Source of the DNA: Anaerolineae bacterium
Lineage (GTDB): Bacteria; Chloroflexota; Anaerolineae; Anaerolineales; Villigracilaceae
Reading direction: 5' to 3'
NCBI GenBank assembly: GCA_030123675.1
Contig: JASJYH010000010.1
Coordinates: 1-48,102, forward strand
Length of the DNA stretch: 48,102 bases
Shown: piece after piece, positions 17,542 through 25,638 of the stretch
Layout: every line of letters starts with the position of its first letter
How positions within the stretch are numbered: position 1 is the first letter of the stretch
Notes under the pieces: model-generated
What the model was told of the DNA's origin: nothing
Databases searched by the model: none
Seen by the model: the letters and a program-made list of their open reading frames with translations, nothing else
Translations under genes and position numbers: made by a program

Positions 17542-18174
17542 ATGGACTTGACCACAACTTTCACTCAATCTTTGGATGAGCTCATCCAGCAGGTAATGCC
17601 GTCATTGGTCGTCGTGCGTGGCCGTCGCAGGGGCGCAGGCGCGGGGTTCATTTGGAGCTCCGACGGACTGATCCTGACAAACAGCCATGTAGTCGGCCGG
17701 CATGCGCCCAAGTTGATATTACAAGATGAACAAGAGTATAAATCCCAACTGCTAGCACGCGACCCCAACGTAGATCTGGCCTTGCTGTCAATTAAAGCCT
17801 CGGGCCTAACTCCACTCGAACCTGCTTCTGTCTCGCCCCGTGTGGGTGAGATGGTATTTGCTTTCGGCCACCCATGGGGTCAGCGCAACTCCGTTACAAA
17901 GGGCATTGTCAGCGCATTGATGAGCGCACATACCCGCCGGAAAAAGCAGCAATTCCCTGTTATTCGTTCTGATGTGCCTCTGGCTCCCGGTAACTCGGGA
18001 GGCCCATTGGTCAACATGCGTGGTGAGATGATCGGTATAAACGCAATGATCATGGGTGGCGACCAGAGTATCGCCATCCCTGCATCCGTAGTAGTCGAAT
18101 TTGTAGACCGATTCATTTCGAAAAAAAGTGGGAAAGCACATCGAGATAAGTACATCCCGGAAGGCGTGCTTTGA
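17542..18174 (+). CDS. Trypsin-like serine protease without PDZ domain
   Basis: A compact HtrA-type protease domain: H49 in LTNSHVV, D78 in NVDLALL and S152 in PGNSGGPL. It stops shortly after the protease fold, so the PDZ domain is absent. There is no signal peptide. Length 210. It follows the PDZ-bearing protease by 1 bp and shares its stop region with the TTG start of the next gene, so the three are almost certainly co-translated. It may be a partner or a substrate-independent copy of the first protease (inference). Confidence 0.87.
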   Translation: MDLTTTFTQSLDELIQQVMPSLVVVRGRRRGAGAGFIWSSDGLILTNSHVVGRHAPKLILQDEQEYKSQLLARDPNVDLALLSIKASGLTPLEPASVSPRVGEMVFAFGHPWGQRNSVTKGIVSALMSAHTRRKKQQFPVIRSDVPLAPGNSGGPLVNMRGEMIGINAMIMGGDQSIAIPASVVVEFVDRFISKKSGKAHRDKYIPEGVL

Positions 18175-18782
18175 TCCGTGTCACGATCGTCTCACCTAAT
18201 CCTGCGCTACGGATTGGTTTGAGAGAACTACTGAGCGACAATACAGATATCAATGTTACTGGCGAGTCGGCAGACCTGGACGAATTAGATCTGATGTCCA
18301 AAAAGACCGAGGTTCTTATTTTGGCCTCGGTCTCTCCTTTTCCCGAATTAGAAGAAGAAAGTCCTGCTATTCTATTACTTACAGATGATTTTGAAGATGT
18401 ACAATTAATGGTAGGGAAATCGGAACGTGTCTGGGGTGCCTTATCTCCACAAGTTGGCGAGGACGAATTGGTTGCTGCGATTAAGGCACTGGGAGAAGGA
18501 CTATGGGTAGGCTCACCCGCTCTCGTTAAAGGTTTGATGAACATTTCAAATCAGATTGAACTGGTCAATGAGGGAGAATTGCCAGAACCCCTAACGCCCC
18601 GCGAGATTGAAGTGTTGCAATTGGTCACACAAGGGTTAGCCAATAAACAGGTTGCATTGTCTTTGAACATTAGTGAACACACGGTAAAATTTCACCTTTC
18701 CTCCCTTTTTTCGAAATTGAATGCGGCCAGCCGTACCGAAGCGGTTCGGGTCGGTCTGAGCATGGGCTTGATTTCTCTCTAA
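18171..18782 (+). CDS. NarL/LuxR-type regulator with degenerate receiver domain
   Basis: The C-terminal LuxR helix-turn-helix is canonical: LTPREIEVLQLVTQGLANKQ and ISEHTVKFHLSSLFSKL, near residues 142-186. The N-terminal half keeps the receiver length and pattern but not its chemistry. The acidic pair is Ser-Pro (IVSPNP), the phospho-Asp position is Ala (LILAS), and the switch Lys is replaced in WGALSPQ; only the Thr (LLTDD) remains. It should therefore not be switched by phosphorylation. The TTG start overlaps the stop of the protease gene. The output gene set is unknown. Confidence 0.85.
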   Translation: MIRVTIVSPNPALRIGLRELLSDNTDINVTGESADLDELDLMSKKTEVLILASVSPFPELEEESPAILLLTDDFEDVQLMVGKSERVWGALSPQVGEDELVAAIKALGEGLWVGSPALVKGLMNISNQIELVNEGELPEPLTPREIEVLQLVTQGLANKQVALSLNISEHTVKFHLSSLFSKLNAASRTEAVRVGLSMGLISL

Positions 18783-18813
18783 ATAAGCGCCCATTCAGGC
18801 AAAATGAACATAT

Positions 18814-19098
18814 TCATTTTTTGCGCTTGCCGTTCAACCAAACCTGTCGTCTTAGTAGGATCGGGACAGCAATAATTAACACAATCACACTTGTTATTAA
18901 AACTATTTCATCTGTTGAACCCAATTCATGACGTACACCTGGGGTTGGGGTAGTTGCGGGTGGTGTCACAGCAGTTTGGGTACCTGTGGCTTCTTGTCCC
19001 ACTCTTTCAGAATCACGCAAAGCCAAGCTTGAAGTTGTTAAGATAACCCCCACCAAAATCCAGAAAACAATACGAACAATTTTTGATTTTATTAGCAT
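18814..19098 (-). CDS. Small two-helix membrane protein, function unknown
   Basis: A short protein with an N-terminal signal-like hydrophobic helix (IVRIVFWILVGVIL), a Thr/Pro-rich outer linker, and a C-terminal helix (IVLITSVIVLIIAVPILL) followed by a basic tail. This layout fits an envelope protein with the linker outside. The ATG at 19098 is chosen because it directly precedes the first helix; an ATG at 19128 is also open, and neither has a good ribosome site. No family recognised. It is convergent with the regulator gene. Confidence 0.45.
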   Translation of the reverse strand: MLIKSKIVRIVFWILVGVILTTSSLALRDSERVGQEATGTQTAVTPPATTPTPGVRHELGSTDEIVLITSVIVLIIAVPILLRRQVWLNGKRKK

Positions 19099-19511
19099 AG
19101 AGTTAAAGGAGGGTGATAAGTATAACATCCCATATTCGCATGTGTATATTTGTACCTAGATAATGTTAAAATCCTTGATTGAAAATTAACAAAAACATTA
19201 AGTAGTAAAGGCCCAAGCATATATTAAATAGCAATAATTTTTCTATGCAATAAAACGCGTTTAGATTGATTTCTCTCAATAAAGGCATAGTTTTCTACCA
19301 AGATTAAGGCAAGGATTCTTGAAATCTTGGCGCTAGGGATTGTCTTTTAAATTTCAACCAATCCACATGTACTTTATTTCACTTTTGAATTATAATCTGC
19401 GGGCTGCGGTGGGGTAAACCTTTTTTTTCTTGAGGGAAGAGTAATTATGATACAGATTATTCCAAAAAATAATTCTTGTCTGACTTGTGGGAAATCGGGA
19501 AAAGTAAACCA

Positions 19512-19549
19512 TTCCCTATGAATGAAACTTGGTATTGATTCCCTATGAG
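19512..19549 (+). repeat. Direct repeat ATTCCCTATGA x2, overlapping the actA -35 box
   Basis: Two perfect 11-bp copies lie at 19512-19522 and 19539-19549, 27 bp apart start to start (about 2.5 helical turns). The second overlaps the -35 element of the actA promoter. This arrangement suits a regulator that binds as a dimer of dimers, but no known factor is recognised. Confidence 0.35.
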
Positions 19550-19565
19550 CAGCTTTGATATAATA
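19536..19565 (+). promoter_or_regulatory. Promoter for the ACIII operon
   Basis: TTGATT, 18 nt, TATAAT. The -10 box is perfect and the actA start is 70 bp downstream. It is the best sigma-70-type candidate in the region and is flanked by repeat elements. Confidence 0.5.
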
Positions 19566-19569
19566 AAAT

Positions 19570-19581
19570 ATTGGCCAATAA
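19570..19581. promoter_or_regulatory. Palindrome TATTGGCCAATA at the expected transcription start
   Basis: A perfect 12-bp palindrome begins 4 bp after the -10 box of the ACIII promoter, exactly where a repressor would block initiation. No regulator is assigned. Confidence 0.35.
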
Positions 19582-19635
19582 ATGGTGAATTATCTTAACG
19601 TATTATGCTATCTATACTAAATTTAGGAGACCCAT

Positions 19636-20190
19636 ATGGTCAAGAAAATTTTTAGTTGGTTGATTTCGCCTCTTGGTTGGATTAGCCTTCTAATTCTTGC
19701 TTTGATCGTTTTTAGCGGCATTATTTGGGGAATCAACCTAACACAAATCACACCTGAACAGCCAATCGAGTTTCCACATGATCGCCATATTAGTTTCGGC
19801 ATTCAATGTTTGTATTGTCATCAGGGCGCCTCGCGCGGACCAGTAGCTGGCTTGCCGACCCAAACGAAATGCTGGGGCTGTCATCAACAATTGGGTATCA
19901 CCAAAACCAGTGTGCTTTTGAAGCCGCTGGTTCAGGCAATTGAAAAGAATGAGCCAATTCAGTGGATACCAGTAGCGACTGTACCAGACTTTGTAAAATT
20001 TAATCACCGTCCACATATTGCTGCGAGCCTTAATTGCGAGGCCTGTCATGGTGATTTGAGCAAGTTAACTATCTATGAGAATCCGCAAATCTTGAATATG
20101 GGTTGGTGTTTGGACTGTCACGTAGAGAAAGCTGGCGACGATTATGAAAAACTTGTCAAACTTACAGACTGTGGAACCTGTCATTATTAG
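19636..20190 (+). CDS. actA: ACIII subunit A, membrane-anchored pentaheme cytochrome c
   Basis: This is an electron-carrying subunit of Alternative Complex III, a quinol:electron-acceptor oxidoreductase. One N-terminal membrane helix (about residues 10-32) is followed by five CxxCH heme sites: CLYCH, CWGCH, CEACH, CLDCH and CGTCH. Additional His residues (FPHDRH, FNHRPH) can serve as distal ligands. Length 184 and five hemes match ActA. It is the first gene of the operon, 21 bp before the B1 subunit. The ATG follows TAGGAGA. Confidence 0.9.
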   Translation: MVKKIFSWLISPLGWISLLILALIVFSGIIWGINLTQITPEQPIEFPHDRHISFGIQCLYCHQGASRGPVAGLPTQTKCWGCHQQLGITKTSVLLKPLVQAIEKNEPIQWIPVATVPDFVKFNHRPHIAASLNCEACHGDLSKLTIYENPQILNMGWCLDCHVEKAGDDYEKLVKLTDCGTCHY

Positions 20191-20211
20191 ACCGGGCGAA
20201 AGGATTTATTA

Positions 20212-22389
20212 ATGAAAAAGAAGATTTCCCGGCGTGATTTTCTAAAACTGGCTGGCGCAAGCGCGGCAACTGGGGCCGCATTAACTGGTTGTGGTCCTTC
20301 ATCGCGTTTCGTGGTGCGTGAGCCATATACCCAAATGCCAGAATATGCGTTAATCGGGGAAAGTACTTTTTATGCCACCACCTGCCGTGAATGTGCGGCG
20401 GGCTGTGGCTTGATCGTTAGGACCTTTCAGGGACGCGCCATCAAGGTCGAAGGCAACAAAAATAATCCCGTCAATCTAGGCAAAACTTGTGCGCGAGGCC
20501 AGGCTACGTTGCAGGGGCTTTACAATCCAGACCGCGTTACCGATCCTCTCAACCAAGGCCGCCGAAAAACCCTTGGAACCGATGGCATGAATTGGGATGA
20601 TGCCATTAAAGTAGTATCCGATGCTCTGGCAAACACCGACCCTGCTGGAATTGGATTCTTACTGGGTATGGCTCCTGATCATCTTTTCGACCTGGTTTCT
20701 GACCTGACCGCAGGCATCGGTGCCCCTGCACCTGTCCGTTACGGGGCCTTGAGCGCATTTGAAGCACGTGCCACGCTAGTAAAAGCTGCGGAAAACGTAC
20801 TCGGACAGAGCGGCCTACCTTTCTTTGACCTGGCTAATGCCGAGCTAACCTTCTCATTTGGTGCAAACTTCCTAGAGACTTGGCTTTCACCCGTGGCATA
20901 TACTCGTGGATTTTCAAAAATGCGTAAACAAGGTAAACGGGGCTATCTCGTGCAATTCGAACCACGAATGTCGCAGACGGGCGCCAAGGCAGACGAATGG
21001 ATTCCGGTTCGTCCAGGCACCGAAGGCATGGTTGCACTGGCATTGGGTAAGCTAATCGCTGAATCCAAAAAACAAACCGTACCTAGGGCGTTTGTGAATG
21101 TAGACGTAAAAGCTGTTGCAAAAGAATCTGATGTAGATGAAGAGAAGCTGCATTATCTGGCAGATCTCTTTGCTGACGCGGATCGTGCTCTTGCTATTCC
21201 TGGTGGCGCGGCTCTCGGGCAAAGCAATGGATTAGGCACAGCCGAAGCTGTTTTGGCACTAGACGCCCTAGCTAATAATTTTGGCCAGCCTGGGGGCGTG
21301 TTCCTATCCCCTGCTGCCCCAACAGAAGATAATGTTCATCGGCCAGCGAGTTTGCAAGAAATGGCGGTTTTCATTAATAAGATGAACACTGGTGAGATTA
21401 AAACCCTCCTCATACATGGCGTCAACCCAGTCTTTGAACTACCCAAGTCGCTGGGATTTGAAGCAGCCTTAAAAAATGTTCCATTGGTTATTTCGTTTTC
21501 GACCTTCCCTGACGAAACCGCCATACTATCTGACTATATATTCCCAGATCATCATGGATTGGAATCATGGGGTTATCAGCGTGTTGCAACCGGGACTAGC
21601 CAATCAACGCTCTCGGGTGCACAGCCAGTAGTCTCTCCGTTCTACAATACACAGTCCACTGCTGATGTACTCCTAGCGGCCTCGGCTATTGCGGGTGGCA
21701 AGCTGGCTTCAGTACTGCCCTTCAAAGACGAAGTTGAATACATTCAGGCACAGTTAATCCCATTAATTGAGAATAAGGATGCTAATTTCAACGCAGGTGA
21801 GATCAACTCATTTTCAGCTTATTTCCAGCAATTCGGTGGTTGGTGGACAAACGAAGCAGCCCTTCTAGCCCCAACCCAAAATACCTTAAACGAGACACTC
21901 TCGGTGGAATCCCCCACATATGAAGGCGAAGGTGATTTCTTCTTGGTGCCATTTGTCTCACCTGTTTTAGGGGAGGCAGGGGCCAATAAACCCTCGTTAC
22001 AGGAAGTCCCAGACCCGACCACTACTGTTATGTGGAATTCATGGGTTGAAATCAACCCCGAAACAGCCCATGAATTTGGGATCAAAAGTGGCGATATTAT
22101 AAAAATTGTCTCAAATGTCGGCGTAATTGAGACATCTGCTTATTTGTACCCGGCAATTCGTCCGGATACAATCGCGATCCCCTTCGGGCAAGGTCATAAG
22201 GCGTACGGCCGTTACGCGGCAGGACGTGGCGTAAATCCTTTCGACTTGCTTGGTCTAAAGTTTAACGCAGCCGGAGATATAGCTTTTGCTGGTATGAAAG
22301 TGCAAATCATAAAGACTGGCAAGAAATTTGAGCTCGCCAGGATGGAAAGCGAAATTGGTGTGTATGGCGAAGGTTTGGGAGAGGAATAG
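20212..22389 (+). CDS. actB1: ACIII subunit B1, molybdopterin-oxidoreductase-like protein with intact 4-Cys motif
   Basis: This is the large exported subunit of ACIII, related to the DMSO-reductase family. A Tat signal (SRRDFLKLAG, residues 6-15) ends in a lipobox, LTGC27. Residues 58-93 carry C58-x2-C61-x3-C65-x27-C93, the [4Fe-4S] motif of catalytic family members. In the ACIII B1 proteins I know of, this region has lost the Cys residues. The C-terminal Moco-type beta domain (NPETAHEFGIKSGD, about 617-630) is present. Whether pterin is bound cannot be told. Length 725. It is separate from the Fe-S subunit, which follows by 10 bp, unlike the fused ActB of Flavobacterium. Confidence 0.87.
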   Translation: MKKKISRRDFLKLAGASAATGAALTGCGPSSRFVVREPYTQMPEYALIGESTFYATTCRECAAGCGLIVRTFQGRAIKVEGNKNNPVNLGKTCARGQATLQGLYNPDRVTDPLNQGRRKTLGTDGMNWDDAIKVVSDALANTDPAGIGFLLGMAPDHLFDLVSDLTAGIGAPAPVRYGALSAFEARATLVKAAENVLGQSGLPFFDLANAELTFSFGANFLETWLSPVAYTRGFSKMRKQGKRGYLVQFEPRMSQTGAKADEWIPVRPGTEGMVALALGKLIAESKKQTVPRAFVNVDVKAVAKESDVDEEKLHYLADLFADADRALAIPGGAALGQSNGLGTAEAVLALDALANNFGQPGGVFLSPAAPTEDNVHRPASLQEMAVFINKMNTGEIKTLLIHGVNPVFELPKSLGFEAALKNVPLVISFSTFPDETAILSDYIFPDHHGLESWGYQRVATGTSQSTLSGAQPVVSPFYNTQSTADVLLAASAIAGGKLASVLPFKDEVEYIQAQLIPLIENKDANFNAGEINSFSAYFQQFGGWWTNEAALLAPTQNTLNETLSVESPTYEGEGDFFLVPFVSPVLGEAGANKPSLQEVPDPTTTVMWNSWVEINPETAHEFGIKSGDIIKIVSNVGVIETSAYLYPAIRPDTIAIPFGQGHKAYGRYAAGRGVNPFDLLGLKFNAAGDIAFAGMKVQIIKTGKKFELARMESEIGVYGEGLGEE

Positions 22390-22399
22390 GAGAGATGTT

Positions 22400-23143
22400 A
22401 TGAAACCTATAGATTTGAATATCATCGGTGCCAAGGGCGCTATTGCTGAAGAAGCTGAGGGAAAATGGGGCATGGCAATAGACGAAGATTTATGCACGGG
22501 TTGTCAGGCTTGTGTGGCAGCCTGCGCAATGGAAAACAACATTTCATTTGTTGGAGAAGAAGATGCTGCATATGGACGTACAATGCATTGGATACGGATT
22601 GAACGCTTTTGGGAAGGGGAATATCCAGATGTCAGGACGACTTCCTTCCAACCTATGCTGTGCCAACAATGCGGACATGCGCCCTGCGAACCGGTTTGCC
22701 CAGTATTTGCAACTGTTCATAGTCAGGCAGACGAGTTGAATTTGCAGGTGTACAACCGCTGTGTTGGTACCCGCTATTGTGGCAACAACTGCCCCTATCA
22801 AGTGCGTGCGTTCAACTGGCGCGATTACGAGCGACCGGAACCCTTGAACAACCAATTGAACCCGGATGTAACTGTCCGCCAGCGTGGCGTCATGGAAAAA
22901 TGTACTTTCTGCATCCAACGGATCCATCAGGCAGAAGATACCGCAAAATCTGAAGGTCGCGAGTTGCAAGACGGTGAATTTGATCCCGCCTGTGCTCAGG
23001 CTTGCCCAGCAGATGCGATTGTGTTTGGCCGTGTGGATGATCCCGATAGCAAAGTCAGCCAGCTTTCTCGTCAAAAACGAGGGGTAAAACATCTCGAAGA
23101 CCTTGCCACTCTTCCACGTATAACCTACCTCAAGGAAAGCTAA
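22400..23143 (+). CDS. actB2: ACIII subunit B2, ferredoxin-like iron-sulfur protein
   Basis: This subunit carries the chain of Fe-S clusters between quinol and the cytochromes. Cys groups in order: CTGCQACVAAC (about 25-35), CQQCGHAPCEPVCP (about 86-99), CVGTRYCGNNCP (about 123-134) and CTFC...CAQACP (about 170-206). In the third group Thr replaces one Cys, the pattern expected for the [3Fe-4S] cluster reported in ACIII. The start at 22400 follows GGAGAG and gives 247 residues; the open frame extends into actB1. The protein has no signal and probably travels with B1 through Tat. Confidence 0.9.
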   Translation: MKPIDLNIIGAKGAIAEEAEGKWGMAIDEDLCTGCQACVAACAMENNISFVGEEDAAYGRTMHWIRIERFWEGEYPDVRTTSFQPMLCQQCGHAPCEPVCPVFATVHSQADELNLQVYNRCVGTRYCGNNCPYQVRAFNWRDYERPEPLNNQLNPDVTVRQRGVMEKCTFCIQRIHQAEDTAKSEGRELQDGEFDPACAQACPADAIVFGRVDDPDSKVSQLSRQKRGVKHLEDLATLPRITYLKES

Positions 23144-23146
23144 ATT

Positions 23147-24574
23147 ATGGCCTTTAAGAATCATATTGAAGAGACACATGGAGAGCAGCATTTACGCCAG
23201 AAACATTTAATGCTAGACCCGAAACCGCGGGGCGAGATGAATGCTATGGTCATGGAAGCCATGCACACTACAACTTGGAAATTTTGGGTAGTGGTGGCCT
23301 TACTGAGTGCGGTAGTATTGTTTGGATTGTTTTGGTCATGGGGAATTTTGATTGCAGAAGGCATGGGAGTCGCGGGTGTAAACCGTCCTTCCTATTGGGG
23401 TATCTTTCTCGTAAACACAGTATTTTGGATCGGTATCAGCCATGCCGGCACGTTTATTTCAGCCATACTCCGGGTATTCAAGGCCGAGTTTCGACGACCA
23501 TTCACACGCGCGGCGGAACTGATGACTACTTTTGGACTTATACAGGCAGGGTTCAGCATTTTTATGCACATGGGCCGTGTCTGGCGCATGTACTGGCTCA
23601 TGCCCTACCCGAACCAGCGTTTGCTTTGGCCAAACTTTCACTCCCCCTTGACCTGGGATTTACTGGCTATCACTACATATTTATTATCGTCTACCATGTA
23701 TCTTTACTTGCCTCTCATCCCAGATTTGGCTATGGCCCGAGATCGCACCAAAGGAGGCTGGCAAAAGATTTTTTACCGTGTACTGGCGCTAGGTTTTCGG
23801 GGTACTGAAGGGGAATGGAAACATTTACGTAGTGCAATGAATATCTTCGCATGGGCTATCATTCCAATTATGTTCTCGGTGCATACCATTGTATCCTGGG
23901 ATTTCGCTGTTGCGACCCGCCCTGGCTGGAACTCGACAATATTCGGCCCGTATTTTATTATTGGTGCGTTGCATTCTGGTATGGGTGCAGTAATTATGGT
24001 CCTGGCAGTGGTACGTGGCACGATGAAGAACATGAAATATTTTATTCGTCCCGAACATTTCGAGGCGATAGGCAAATTAATGCTCATTATATCGATGGGC
24101 TGGGCTTATTTCTTCTTCAATGATTTCATTGTACAGTGGTATGGTGGAGACAAATGGACTCAAACTCTACTTCATTATCATGAATCTGGCCCGCTAGGCT
24201 ATTTATGGTTCTTCATGTTATTCGTTAATATAGTCATTCCCTGGTCAGTCCTTTGGAATAAGAGATGGCGCTCCACACCTTGGATTGTGTTTATCGTGGG
24301 CTTACTTATTAACGTTGGTATGTGGATTGAACGCTACATCATCATCCCTATTTCGCTTACAATCAACCGCAGCCCATTTACCTGGAAATTATATCAGCCT
24401 GGAATAGAGATACCGCTAGGAATTGGGACAGTTGCTTTATTCATCTTACTTTATTTGGCGGCCTCAAAACTCATACCGCTCATCCCAGTTTGGGAAGTGC
24501 AAGAAGGTCAGATGGCTCATTCCTTAAAGAAATATGGACGGGAATCTGTTGTAACCGTCAGCGAATTAGAATAG
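23147..24574 (+). CDS. actC: ACIII subunit C, NrfD/PsrC-type quinol-binding membrane protein
   Basis: This is the NrfD-family membrane subunit that oxidises the quinol. About ten hydrophobic helices are visible between residues 40 and 450, with the family blocks NRPSYWGIFLVNTVFWIG and GISHAGTFISA near the second helix, and PLTWDLLAI / WDFAVATRPGWNSTIFGPYF further on. Length 475 is normal for ActC. It starts 3 bp after the B2 stop. Typical ACIII operons encode a second NrfD protein, ActF; none is found here. Confidence 0.93.
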   Translation: MAFKNHIEETHGEQHLRQKHLMLDPKPRGEMNAMVMEAMHTTTWKFWVVVALLSAVVLFGLFWSWGILIAEGMGVAGVNRPSYWGIFLVNTVFWIGISHAGTFISAILRVFKAEFRRPFTRAAELMTTFGLIQAGFSIFMHMGRVWRMYWLMPYPNQRLLWPNFHSPLTWDLLAITTYLLSSTMYLYLPLIPDLAMARDRTKGGWQKIFYRVLALGFRGTEGEWKHLRSAMNIFAWAIIPIMFSVHTIVSWDFAVATRPGWNSTIFGPYFIIGALHSGMGAVIMVLAVVRGTMKNMKYFIRPEHFEAIGKLMLIISMGWAYFFFNDFIVQWYGGDKWTQTLLHYHESGPLGYLWFFMLFVNIVIPWSVLWNKRWRSTPWIVFIVGLLINVGMWIERYIIIPISLTINRSPFTWKLYQPGIEIPLGIGTVALFILLYLAASKLIPLIPVWEVQEGQMAHSLKKYGRESVVTVSELE

Positions 24575-24584
24575 GAAACGTGTA

Positions 24585-25115
24585 ATGGCTGAAAATATTT
24601 CCCTGTTAGCGCTCTTTTCGGACCTCGAGCCTGCTGCCGATGCCATAGACAAGCTTCGTGACCTCGGTGTGGCCGAAGAACAAATGAATGTAATATCTGG
24701 AGTACCATTAAACGAAGCCATGCTTGGGCGAAAAGAACAAGAATCTAATGTCCCAAAACTAGCATTCGCTGGGGCCATAACTGGTTTCTTAGTAGGCTCA
24801 TTCCTGGCATTCGTGACTCCATATTGGTATCCTGTTCCCATTCAGGTAGGGCGTCAGGCCATCATTCCCGGTCCTCCTACAATCATTGTATTATTCGAGA
24901 TGACAATGCTATTCTTATTATTGGCTACTTTTCTTGGTGTATTTCTGGATAGCTTTTTTCCATATTACCGTCCTTTAAAATATGTGCCAGAAATTAGTGA
25001 CGGGAAAATAGCAATATTTTTTTCCTGTCCGGAAAATCAAAAAGATACAATGATTAATAGCATGACTATCCTGGGTGCAGAAAAGGTTGAGGTTGCAGAG
25101 GCGAAGCAACTATGA
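24585..25115 (+). CDS. actD: ACIII subunit D (DUF3341)
   Basis: A two-helix membrane subunit, and the marker protein of ACIII. The N-terminal soluble part (LLALFSDLEPAADAIDKLRDLG) is followed by two hydrophobic helices near residues 62-82 and 100-125, separated by the YWYPVPIQVGR loop, then a C-terminal soluble part. Length 176 is typical of DUF3341. Its presence separates this operon from Psr or Qrc complexes. It overlaps actE by 4 bp (ATGA). Confidence 0.9.
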   Translation: MAENISLLALFSDLEPAADAIDKLRDLGVAEEQMNVISGVPLNEAMLGRKEQESNVPKLAFAGAITGFLVGSFLAFVTPYWYPVPIQVGRQAIIPGPPTIIVLFEMTMLFLLLATFLGVFLDSFFPYYRPLKYVPEISDGKIAIFFSCPENQKDTMINSMTILGAEKVEVAEAKQL

Positions 25116-25621
25116 GATTAGCAAAACAACTTGCTGTCATATTTGTTACCCTTGCAATACTCGGCGGTGGAATATTGATATTTAGCTATGACGTGATACG
25201 GTTCGAATGGACCTCCTTTATGGAACAGCAAGCATCTTTCAGAGCCCAAGAGCAACCGTTGCCTGTACCCGCGCTTTCGATCCCGGTAGATGGTCCTGCT
25301 TTTATACCGAACCTTGGCGCACCAACCAATCCTGTTCCACCTGATGAAGTTTCAATCGCACGCGGTGAAAATCTTTTTGCCATTAATTGTGTTATGTGTC
25401 ATGGTATAACGGGTGAAGGAAACGGTCAAATTGCTGCGTTGCTGGAAAACCAACCAGCCAACCTGACTCAAGATATTGTACAAAGCAAGAGTGACGGCTC
25501 ACTCTTTTTAACCCTGACGAACGGGGTAACGGATCGCATGCCCCCATTGATCGAGAATTTGACAGTGCGCGATCGGTGGGATGTAGTTAACTACCTTCGC
25601 ACTCTGCACTCAGCACAATAG
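25112..25621 (+). CDS. actE: ACIII subunit E, monoheme cytochrome c
   Basis: A membrane-anchored cytochrome with one heme site, CVMCH (about residue 93), inside NCVMCHGITGEGNG, and a Met in DRMPPL (about 146) as the probable sixth ligand. One N-terminal helix (residues 8-28) anchors it; a Pro-rich linker follows. Length 169. ActE in characterised complexes faces the same side as ActA. It is coupled to actD by overlap and followed after 17 bp by a second monoheme protein. Confidence 0.88.
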   Translation: MRLAKQLAVIFVTLAILGGGILIFSYDVIRFEWTSFMEQQASFRAQEQPLPVPALSIPVDGPAFIPNLGAPTNPVPPDEVSIARGENLFAINCVMCHGITGEGNGQIAALLENQPANLTQDIVQSKSDGSLFLTLTNGVTDRMPPLIENLTVRDRWDVVNYLRTLHSAQ

Positions 25622-25638
25622 GGAAGGAGATAATAGCT

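Larger units (their letters stand above)
19099..19635. other. 537-bp AT-rich region upstream of the ACIII operon
   Basis: No convincing gene is seen. It holds a TATAAT at 19391-19396 without a good -35 box, a T8 run at 19422-19429, an 11-bp direct repeat, a promoter and a palindrome (listed separately). A 30-codon frame with one CxxC motif (19447-19539) is noted but not called. Confidence 0.4.

Noticed and set aside
19107-19157. Plus-strand AAAGGAGG followed by GTG inside the small membrane-protein region
   Set aside because: The frame is only about 15 codons and lies antisense to the possible start of the minus-strand gene.
19447-19539. 30-codon frame with a CxxC motif after a GAGGGAAGAG ribosome-site-like stretch
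   Set aside because: It is too short, has only one Cys pair, overlaps the actA promoter region and repeats, and has no second sign of coding.
22544-23191. 215-codon open frame antisense to actB2
   Set aside because: The opposite strand encodes the Cys-rich Fe-S protein with clear motifs; this frame has none.
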